Shown: piece after piece, positions 41,001 through 53,000 of the stretch
How positions within the stretch are numbered: position 1 is the stretch's first letter
Layout of the letters: each line of letters begins with the position of its first letter
Source: Dichetophora obliterata
Taxonomy: Eukaryota > Arthropoda > Insecta > Diptera > Sciomyzidae
Reading direction: 5' to 3'
Assembly (NCBI GenBank): GCA_963920525.1
Contig: OY986435.1
Span: forward strand, 261,518,962-261,582,961
DNA: 64,000 bases
Notes under the pieces: generated by a model
What the model saw: only the letters and a program-made list of their open reading frames with translations
Told to the model about the DNA's origin: nothing
Databases searched by the model: none
Program-made: the position numbers and the translations under genes

Positions 41001-44000
41001 AGAAAACTGATGTTTTGGTTTAAATACCTATGCCATGAAGTAATATCTGTTGTGTTAAATATTTTTTGTGAAAACACGAAAGCTTCTAGACTGAAAATGT
41101 TTCATTCATTGAATTTTCCAAATCCTATATATTTACTTTATCAAATTAGCAATCTTTTGACCAGCTGGCTACCGCCAAGGACATGGTTGTTTAAGATAAC
41201 TGATTCCTTTGCCTTCTATTCATTATGATAATCATCTGCTAAATCCAACATTCTTTTCCCGTGACATGACGTGCACGTGCCAAAAAATAACTTCGTGCGT
41301 GCACGAGCGTGCCCGTGCTTAAGAAAAGTAAAGTCGTGCGTAACTACTTCCACTCTAGCAACTATTTAAAAAACTAATAAAAACACATTCTAATGTTATA
41401 ATAATTCCAAAATTTTTAAGTTGAAACATAATTTAAAAAAAAATGTGTATCATTTTCATATCTACTTTGCATAGTTCTAAATCGTTCTTTTTCGTGCGTT
41501 TTCGTGCAAGTACGAATAATCGATTTCGTGTTCGTGCGTGCAAATGGTTGTCATGCTCGTACGTGCGTGCCCGTACCTCAAAAATGTTCCACGCGCCCAT
41601 CTCTAATTCGTGCTGATAGTATTTTTTTTTAGTTTCCGTTTCAACACGTCTTACTTTTGTAATGTTCTTACCACCAGAGCTGGGTCAAAAAGTACTCATT
41701 ACAATTCAATTCCAATTCTTTGGAATTAGAAATTGGTCCTCTCAATTCCTCAGAAATCTAATTGGAAAAAACGTCAATTCCATTACAGGAATTGTAATTG
41801 ATACTTGAACACGCCAATTCCTTGGAATGAAATTGGAAAAAATTGTCAATTCCATTACAGGAATTGTAGTTGGTAATTGAACAACTCGATTCTTCGGAAT
41901 AGAATTGGAAAAAATTTGTCCATTCCATTTGAAGAGTTGTAATTGGTAGTTGAACACTTCAGTTTCTCAGAAATGGAATTGGAAAAAACATCGTCAATTC
42001 CATTACAGGAAATGTAATTGGAAGTTAAAATTTCAACTACTTTTTCATTGACTCAAAACAAGCTCATTATTTATAACAAAATCTTATTAATCTCGCTCTG
42101 TTAGTAAGTTAATGAAATATTTACAAATGAATGTATTATCGAAGAGAGTAAATTTTGAATTTAATACCACATTTTGAGTTAGAAAAAATATATAGCTGCA
42201 ACGCTACCTGGTCCACTCCCCTCACTTTTTGCAAGATGCTTGGTACACCACTCCCGCACTAATTTTCATTAATCTGCTAACAAAGCGATTTTTTCCAATT
42301 CTATTCCTGAGGAATTAAGGCGTTCAATTACCAATTACAATTCCCGTAATGGAATTAAAATTGTTTCAATTCCATTCCTAAGGAATTGAAGTGTTAAATT
42401 ACGAACTACAATTCCTGTAATAAAATTGCCAATTTTTTCCATTTACATTCCAAGGAATTGAGGTGTTCAATTATCAATTACAATTCCTGTAATGGAATTG
42501 ATTATTTTTTCAATTCCATTCCTGAGGAATTGAAATGGCCAATTACCAAATACAATTCCTGTAATTGAGAAGATTTTCTTTTTCATTCCTGAGGAATTGA
42601 GATGTCCAATTACCAAATCATAATTCCAAGGAATTGGAATTGAGGTGGAATTTACTTTAAAAGGAATCATAACAACCCAGCTATGCTTACCACTATTTTC
42701 AGCCGTCAACTGCGAGTAGTAGTAAAAGTAATCTTATAAAAATAAGTAATCGTAATAAGGTTTTACCATTTTGCTCGAGTCACTTTGTATGGGAGGAAGG
42801 CGTAGTTTTCATTAGATTTTAAAAAGTTTCAATTATATGGTAAAATATTTACTTGATTAAATTAAGCTTTTGTGGAATTTGAAGAGATTTATCCGGTTTT
42901 GTATAGTCACTTTGTATGGGAGGTAAATAAATTATGAACATTTTTTAAAAAAATTATCTTTAGTTGTCTAAAAATACACATTTACTTAAGAGCTACAAAT
43001 AGTGTAAAACATTCCAAAAGTTATAGTTAATTTTCTATGATTTAAATACAAATTCTAAATGTTTGATAGTTTAAATCATTCTTGATTTTAAATACAAATT
43101 CTAGTTTTTTGATAGTTTAAAATCGTTTATTGAGCTTTTTAGGTCAGGTTAGAACAATTTATTACTCTAACGAATTTTTTTCCAAAGAAACAACATTTTC
43201 AATATAAAAAGGAAAACATCACTGGCTGATTTTATTGCAATTTCGGCCCTGCTACGGGCTTCATCGGAAATATTTGTGATGCCACCACCTGGGATCAAAC
43301 CCGGGCTCAAACCGGGATCAAACCTTTTGATTACAATTGAAAGATTTCTATATTACCTTATTCTTTATTATTATGTTAATTTTCTATGATTTAAATATAA
43401 ATTCTAAATATTTGATAGCTTAAATCATTCTTGATTTTAAATACAAATTCTAGTTGTTTGATAGCTTAAAATCGGTTATTGAGCTTTATAACATAAGCAT
43501 AAAAACTAAAGTAAGCAAAAAAGAACAGCAACGAAAAAGTATGAAAGGGAGAAAAACTGAGAAATTGACACTGAAATCTCATCGCCCCTGTGGTGCAGTG
43601 CGCTTATATGCAGGCACGGCGTTCCACGCTTGGGTTCGATCGAAGGTGGTGGCATCACAAAGATTTCTCATGAAGCCTGTAGCAGGGCCGAAATTGCAAT
43701 AAAATCAGCTAGTGATGATTTCCTTTTCATATTGAAAATGTTGTTGTTTCTTTGAAAAAAAAATTGTTCAAACCTGACCTAAATAAAAAGCTCAATAAAC
43801 TATTTTAAGCTATTAACCAAAAATTAATTTTTTTTTTTTTGTTCATAAATCATTATTTATTTTTGCATAAATTATTAGTTTACACCCCAAAGAATATGTA
43901 TCTCAATTCGTTTCAAGTGAAAATTCGAATGTTACGTACTAAGTCATAAGCACAAAAAGAGACTGACAATCTAATTATTCAGAAATAATATAAAATTTTA

Positions 44001-47000
44001 ATATAAAAGATGCAATCTTGCGTCTTGAATCAATATATTTCAGTTCTAAGAGCATCAAGGAGATGGTACTGTTTTAAAGCCGAACAAAAGACCGCATGTT
44101 TTCATGATTTTTTTTTCTTGCAGACATGAATAACGTTGGTTTATTTATTTCATATACATGTTATGATAGAGTTTCTTTTTTTATATTTTTTTTTTGTAGT
44201 GTTTTGAAGTCAAAAACGCGATTTTCGCTGAAAATTTGAGGTTATTTATTATTTTAAAATAGGAAAAAATAAAAAGAAAAAAAGCAGATGCGTCGCTGGA
44301 CACACGAAAGAATCGAAGCATTTTCGCATTTTCATACGTTTGATAAAGTAATGGGTTTTTTAATAAAAAAATGTTAAATTGAAAAATTTTAAAAACCTAA
44401 AAAAAAATATTAACTAAAAAAAAATAATATTCCCACCAGTAAATTTTATTACCTAACATTAATATTTTGCATTAATTTTGAATTATTTTTGTAAATGTTA
44501 ATGAAATTATTATGTTTAAATATCTAAAATATCAAACGTATTTTATATAGATGTTATGTCATCGATATTTCTAGCAAATATTACATCAATAGTTGTCCTA
44601 ATCATGGTGTGCAAATATTTGGATCGCTTATCATTCCCAAATTATATTTATCAAGACAACATTGTTTCATTCTTACAATTTTTATGAAATTGGAAATTTT
44701 TTATATTTCAAAAGTATAGTCTTTCTGACGTTATTTTCACTTCTACAGCCGTTTTAGTAGGTGTCGAGCCACAGTGTGTAGTCTAGATTCATTCTCTTTA
44801 TACTCATTTATCTCGAAACTACTTTTTTCGGCATGGTGTTATAGGAAAACAAAAACTATTCAGCCGAATCATCTGAAATTTAAATATGCTATTCATAAAT
44901 AACATCAGTGGCTATCGCTGGAACTAGAATCAAAGTTTTATTCAATAAACATCGTATATTTTGCACTTAACTGGTAAAAAACAAGCTGTTTTAAGAACTT
45001 GATTTTTAATAGCGTGTCATTCTGTCAATTTTACCATGAAAGAAAAAAAAAATTTTTTTAATATTTTCATTTGCAATTCCACTTGAAATAAGGAAACAGT
45101 TGAGATTTTATTGTTTTTTCCAAAAAATTTTCAGTTTACTAAGAGTATCACCTCAAATTACTTGAATAACTCAGGGACACAAAATTTTAATTTTTGGATT
45201 TTCCCAGCAATATTTGTATTATTTTCGACTAATCTTGGTGCGTTCATCATCATCATGTAATTTATCATCAATTACAACAGTTTGAGCCCTTGGGGAGGTC
45301 TTTTTAAATAAAAGTCCACTCTATAGTGCACTCATAGTGCTTAATAATATTTTTGGTTTTATTTTTCAGATTGAGCGCCATTTTGAACCAGATCAACAAT
45401 TTTTTAAACTAAAAAATATTTTTTTTTTATGAAGAATAAGTGTTATTTTAACTTTTTAAAAAAATCCTAAAAATACCTTAAATTTTCGAGCGCTAGACCA
45501 CCAGTCTTGCCTTAAGTGTCTATGAACATTCATGTCTGAATTCGCAAATAAAATCGGCACCTAAACAGTTGGCATCTTGTGATAATTTTCAACCTGTTTA
45601 ATGGAACTTTGCTACTTTTTTGTTTGGATAGCTAATGCACAATGCTTTTTACTACGTTTCCATGGCGAATTGAGCCTGAGTTGGGTTTTCGTCAAGTTGA
45701 CAAAATGGCGTTTCTAGCTCGATAGTGTTTCCATGCGCAACATTGGCCCCATTCAGCGGAAAATTTGCTACGTTGCTGTTCCACAACTTTCGGGCTGAAT
45801 GGTATGTATCTTAGGCATCGAAAAATTGTATGCTACTTTGGTTGAGCTGCTTATGCTCTTTTCATTTTGACAGCTAAAAAAACATGGCTGCAAATTGTTA
45901 ATTGTTGCTGAAGTTGTGCTGTGAAGTGAAAATAATTATTAATTATTAGAAGATTATTCTATCATTCTTCAATAAAGCTGTTAATTAATGATTTCTTGTG
46001 TGAAACGAATGCACAATAGTATAAGCTATAGATGTTAAAAAAAACAACGAATGTTTGCCGTTTGACGTTTTGCAAAAAAACCCATTCAGCAGAAATTATC
46101 ACTTAATGCTACTTTGCTACCTGAGCACTTTTTCGGCAGGAATGCGGCCATTGAATCGAATTGGACTTTGGCCATTCTATTCGCCACTTTTTCTTTGTAT
46201 AAATGTGTGGGTTCAGAAGGTACAAAATTTACTAAACATGTTGAGTCTTTAATCAGTATTAGTTTCCGCTACTTTGTGTGCCTGCTGAATTTGTCAACGC
46301 AGTGACAGAAATAAAATAAAATAACAATTAATCAATAAAACCTCGTTCAACAGTTGAGCAACTGTTTCATATTCCGAACGCATCGCGTTTCGTGGAGTTT
46401 TGTGGATTTGACGAAATTCAACTCAACACGCGTTTTCATGGTAAGTTAATCCCGAGTCAACCCCGACTTAACTCGCCATAGAAACGTAATATTTGATCGA
46501 TAATTGTCATCTGCTGCATTATATACTTCGTTTCCATGGCGAGTTGAGCCTGAGTTGGGTTTTCGTCAAGTTAACAAAACGGCGTTTCTAGCTCAAAAGT
46601 GTTTCCATGCACATCATCAAGTCGAGTTGGGCTTCGGCCATTCCATTCGCCATTTTTTCTTAGTATAAATGTGTGCGTTCAGCAAGAGCAAAATTTACTA
46701 ACCATGTTCAGTCTTTAATCAGTATCAGTTTCCGCTGCTTTGTGTTCCCGCTGAACAGTATGTTACATTTTATGTCAGCGCAGTGGCAGAAATAAAATAA
46801 AATAAAAAGTAATCAATAAATTCAATAAAACCCCGCTCAACAGTTGAACAACTGTTGCACCTTCTGAACGCATCCAATCTAACTCAGTTGAATCTAACCA
46901 GTTTCGTGGAGTTTCGTAGATTTAACGAAATTCAACTCAACTCGCGTTTCCATGAGAAGTTAATCCCTAGTTATCCCAACTCAACTCGCCATGGAAACGT

Positions 47001-50000
47001 AGTAATAGCTTCACGCATTCACAATAGAATATGTAGGATAGCTAATGCGCAATCTCTTTAATAAATTCCTGTCATCTACTGCAACATAGCTTCAGTTAAT
47101 ACTTAATATTGAATGAATCACATGGTTATTAATATGAAGTGTTTTGGTGTAGTGGTTACTGTGTATAACTCTTGATCGAGGGTGTTGCGAGTTCGATTCT
47201 CACTGCTTACTTGCAAAAAATCTTTTTAATTTTATATACTCTTGTTGTAACAGACGCAAGTAAAAAAACAACAACAATTCTAAGAAAAAGGTGTATGGAA
47301 AAAGTCTAGATTTTTAGATTTCACTCAAGCAAATCACATAACGAGGCGTAAAAAGCTTCGCTTCAAAAACGATCGGTCAAAGTGATTTAGCGGCATCGTT
47401 TTCACCGACTTCAATAATGTTGTTTCCAGAAAATCGAATCAAAATCAACGTTGCTCACTTGAAACGCTGTATCTTCGTTAGTTTTAGCACGATTTACTTG
47501 AAATTTTTACGAAATGCTCATGAAATGTTGTATATAAAAAAATGTCGCAAAATTTTTTAAAACAGTACCATCCCCTTAACCAAGCCTTATAAGGTTACCT
47601 GATAAATTTTATTTAAATTTAAAAGTACTAGTAAATTTAAAGTAAATAAATAAAGTTTAAAAAACCATGAAAACCCTTTTTGACTCAAATTAAAAATTTG
47701 CAAGTTTTAAAGAACAAAAGCATTTTTGTTTTTGGAATTTTTTTTAAAATTTTTTCTTTTGATGTATTTACTATATCGTTACTGTTAATTAAAGAAATAA
47801 CAATGTAAAATAATATATTTATACAGCTCAAAAAATTTGCAAATTTTGAGTAGTGTCCCAATAATAAAATTATGTATCAGCTTTCTACATATTATACGAA
47901 TAAAACTTAACGCCGAAATTCTTTAATTTTCGTTATCATTTTAAGCATTTCTAAATATACCAGGCATTATAACACCGCGGACTTATTAGGTAAACAACTC
48001 TAATGACTTTTTTTTTAATTTTTCTTTTATTCCGTTTATATGTTTTGTCAAACTGCTTTACAACTTGTGCTTCAATTTCCTCTCACTGCCTGCTCAATCG
48101 CCTAGTAGTTGTACTTACTTATTAATGAAGTCATTCTATTTGCACCTGATATCGCTGGTAGAACCTGCGGTTCATACAGCTGAAATGTTACAATATTATT
48201 TTTCTTATAATTTAAGTCAATGTTCACATTTTAAGCACACACACAGTTTACAAAACACAAACTCTTACTTTCTAGTATTTAATTTGGGGAAACCTTTTTG
48301 CGCAACAGGATGTGTGGACTAGTTTGAATTTGTCTTTTTTGAGATTATTTAAATTGCTTACTTGTTAATTAAATTGCTTACTGATGTTCTTCGATTTAAT
48401 CATTCGTTATTGAATGGTTTTGAATTTGTAAATTGCCTGTCAATTTAATTAAGGATTTGAATTATCGCAAACGAGTTCAAAAAGCACAACCAGTGCTGCG
48501 TGGTTTCGACGCGAAATCCCTTTTTTAAATAGTACAAAACAATGATTTTCCCGCACTTAAAAGTAAAATCAATTTATTTGATTCCATGTTGCAATAGTAA
48601 AATCTACAATATACCTAAAAAGTAATAAATAACAACTTCATAAAATCTTTAAATAATTATTATTTTATTATTATTATTTTATTTCACTGTCTTTGGATTT
48701 AAAAAGTAATAAATAACAACTTCATAAGATCTATAAATTATTATTTTATTATTATTATTTTATTTCACTGTCTGGATTAAAATATCCTTACAGACTGCTT
48801 AAAATTAAAACTTACGAACTAATATAATAATATTGCCCTTATTCTTGTTGTCACCTCACTTATGTGAGAGTTCTCACACTCGTGTCACGTCACTAGAAAT
48901 CTGGTATTCTTGTTGTCATGTGACGTGAGTTCACAAACTATGTCGGTGTTCACAAACTCACGTCACATGACAACAAGAATAACAGATTTCTAGTGACGTG
49001 ACACGAGTGTGAGAACTCTCACATAGGTGAGGTGACAACAAGAATAAGGGCATATATATTTAACAAAAGAAAAAATTCTATATTTTTTTAGAAATTCAAA
49101 ATTAGATACGAAAACAGTTATTAAGTAGTTTCTTAAATGATAATTTCAAATGGAAAAATCTAAATTATTTTCAATAGATATTTCATTATACAAAGACAAA
49201 GCACGAGTAATTGGTTCATTAAGTGCATAAAGAGTTCTATGGATTTCTGAATGAAATAACGAGTAATGGCGTAATGTCCTTGCAGGGATATTAAAAGCAA
49301 CAAATTGTAATAACTGGGCACAGTCAATATGACCTGATTGATATAAGATCATGGATAAATGTTAATGATTGAATCTTTCTTCTTGTTTCAAGTGTTTTCA
49401 AACCCAATAGCATAATTCGTGCATCATAAGAAGGCAAAGGCTCAACAAAATTTAATGAACGAATAGCAAACCGAGTAAACGATTTTTGGATTTTTCCCAA
49501 TCGCGAGCAGCGAATTAAATAGAACGGACTCCAAATAAAGGAAGAATATTCTAACCTTGACAACACCAAAGGATTTTATAAACAAATTAGAGTAAAAGTA
49601 TCAGAAAACTCTGATCTATTCCTACGCACCAAAGCAAGTAACGCATGTTTTGGAACCAGATAATTTATATGTTCAACAAAAGTGAACTTGGAGTCAAATA
49701 CCACACCTAGATCTTTAATGGAATTAACATTCAGTAAGGGAGTACCAGAGACATAATATGAAGAAATGGACGTAACAATGGATTTTGAGATAGCATTGTA
49801 AAATCTAAAGGATTCTATTGTATTTATCATATATCATCTTAATAAATCTGTGGTCACAAGGAATAACGACTAAACTCAAAGTATCGTAAAAAACGATATT
49901 TTAATTGCACGAACTACCATTTTTTTTTAAATATATGAACCGTTACAAACCAAATATGTGCAGACATAAGTGATTTTGCAGTTCTGGGCAAAAAATGGAT

Positions 50001-53000
50001 ATCTGAATACTTCCACAAATTGGCAATAAAGTAAATTCCATATCGCTTTTTTACGATATTTTGAGTTTAGTCATTATTCCTTGTGACCACAGAATAAAAG
50101 CCTGAAAAGGTTGTTCAGCCTGAAAGTATGCACAGCTTAATACATAAAAGGCAAGCATGCTGCTCCGTACACAGTATTTCTCAAATTGTAATTATATTTT
50201 GACAGTAAAGTAATTTTAGAAGACACTTCTCAAAATGTTCAGCCTGAAAGTATGCACAGAAAATTTATTTGATACTTATCAGTGACAATATTGGGTTTTT
50301 ACAATACATAGAACGTTTCTGATCTAACTACCTCTTTTTTCATCGTTTTAAAAAAAATTTGTGACGAATTTAATGAAATTCTTTTGATGGATTGCACCAA
50401 AAAATATAATTGTATTAGCCGCGAAACGACACCTGAGTTGTAAAGTTATGTATGAATATGATTGCTACCAAACTCGACTTTTTGCACTTTTACACTTGAA
50501 CTAATTTTTCAACACTGCTTCAATATATAAATTGTTATTTAAAGTGGTATGTATTTTTAAAAAATCAATTGAATAAAAAATCAAGCTTTAAAAAAGAAAA
50601 GTGCTTTCGGCAAATGGCTCCAAAAAGGAAGCGTGCGGAGGTTTTTATACTAGTATTTTTAATAATTGTACAATAAATTTAAAAAAAAAAACGTTTAAAA
50701 ACGTTTAAATGTAAGCTATGTTCTAGAATATAAGTTAATTTTCTTTTAGCTTAATAATTTTTTTTGTGCAATGTAACTTGAATTTCATAAAATAAATGGC
50801 TTAGTTGCAAATATGCAATATCGTGCATTTGAGACATTTTGAAGTTCAATTCCATGCATTAAAGTTTAATTAAAGCTGACAACTTTTGTAGAGTGCTACT
50901 GACGATAAAATTAAAAAAAAATTTATTCATGGGAAAATAGCGAGGATGAACTAAGTAAAGATGATGATCGTGAAGAAGATAACGTATACGTCAGAATAAA
51001 TCGTATAGAATGTTCATGGCGAAAACATCCTGAAGTTGAAGAAGGTTTTTAAAATATCGTAACATTAAAAGAGAAGTACGCGCTCACTATTTAGATAGAA
51101 CAATATTTTATTCCACATAAAAGAAAACCAGACAATCCATCTAAAGGTCTGTTATTCAAATACTTAATAATCGGTGTTATTGGACACCTATTACAGAAAA
51201 CACTATAATACAGGAGACAATGTTAGTCAATCAATTTGAAAAAATTTTGTTATACTCCACAAAATATAAGTTATTATACAACACTGCCACTATTGACTAG
51301 ACTAGTCAAAGTGGGAATACATTCATTGGGTGCACTCCGTCGAAATAGATTTCCGAACTCAAAACTCCAGAATGTTCCAATATTAATGAAGAAATCTCGA
51401 GGAGTGTCTGTGGAATATGTAGCCTCCAAGAATGATTTTTAAATATATTTGGTTTCATAAAGAGTTAATAAAGTTGTTTCGTCCTGAGATCATATCTGAA
51501 CGACTTGACAGCAAATTTTGTAAAAACATGTCCATTGAGTGTCCGAATACGACAAATTAATAGGGGAGCCGATTTGTTAGACTCGTTTATTGGACGCTAC
51601 AAAATAAAATATTTTTTATCATTTGATAGATACTACATAAGTAACGGCATGGCAATTGTACAAGCGTTCAGAACAAAGCGGTAATCATGGAAACATAACA
51701 TTAGCCAATTTTCGTTTGCCAGTGGCAGAAAGTCTTTGCAAAGTAGGAAAGCTATCCACAAGACGTCGAAGACCTTCCGAAACCTTCCGAAAAACCTTGA
51801 ATAAAAGAGGAAACATCAGAGAAGTTTCCCACTGCCTCAAACAGAAGCTCGGTTAGACCATTTTAATCACTGCCCATAATGGGACAACAACATGCCAATT
51901 TTTACAAGCCAACTACCAGGGTGCAATGGATACACTTATGTTAGCTGCTCAAAATGTCAGAATGGAGTATGTTTTAATGAAGCTAAAAATTGCCCTACGA
52001 TTAGAAACGAATTTCATCATGAATAATTTTTGTATCTAATAAATTGCAATGAGCTCCAAATTTAAAAACAAAAATCCTTACAGATCAGTATGATATTTTA
52101 TATATTTTTTATTTTCCTGTGTTTAAAATTGTCTTAGTTATAGATGAAGGTGCATTTTAATTGGATATTTAAAATATTTGAAATTATCTCTTAGTTAAAG
52201 TTATTAAAAGCCTATAATTTCATATCGAACATGTAAAATAAAAAGTAATATTTTTAACAGAAATTTGTATTGCTTTCCTACATGAAATTGCATATATGCA
52301 ATGGTGCGTACTTCGTTCCTATACATTGCAGAGCATTCAAATTTAGTTTATACATTCTCTAAACCACTCCAATCGCAAATAGTACACAAAAAAATTGTAT
52401 GCAAAAAGGAATCAAATTTTCTTTCAGCAGCGGCTGAACTGTGAGGAGTGTCATTAAACTTTTAACAAAATTTATTAGTTCTATTTTCCATGCCATTTTT
52501 AAAAGGAGCAACTTTGTCCCAAAAGTCTACAATATCCATGTCGCCTTTTAGGCCAAATTAAGAAAATCGTAGTAATTTTTATTGGGCTAGGGCAGGGTGG
52601 TTTTTTCGTAGAAAACAAGTTCGATAACACTGAAAAAGTTATAATTTTAATGATTTTAATACGTTTTTGCAAGTATTTTTGTTGCATATGGTTTTGGTGG
52701 TAACTTTGCTCGATGGATCACGTGTTTCCTCATGGACAGAACTATTCGTGTCGTAGTTGACGGTATTTCGTCCGAGGAGCACGCCATCAACGCTGGAGTA
52801 ACACAGGGTTCAGTCCTATTGCCCACCTTTTTTTTGGCTTTTATCAACGACCTTCTGTCGTTGACGCATAACCCAATACATTCGTTTGCGGACGACAGCA
52901 GCATTTGTCATTCATAATCAGTCAAAAAACGCCCAAGTTCTATGCAGATTGACACTAAGACGCAAAATATGAATGACACACTCCTTAATGAACTACAAAA

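Larger units (their letters stand above)
44056..47578. mobile_element. Candidate 3.5-kb transposon with AAGG(A/G)GATGGTACTGTTTTA ends
   Basis: aaggagatggtactgtttta at about 44056 recurs inverted as taaaacagtaccatcccctt ending near 47578. No transposase was recognised; the interior contains younger MITEs and a tRNA-like sequence. No target duplication visible, so the pairing may be by chance orientation of two copies. Confidence 0.35.
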
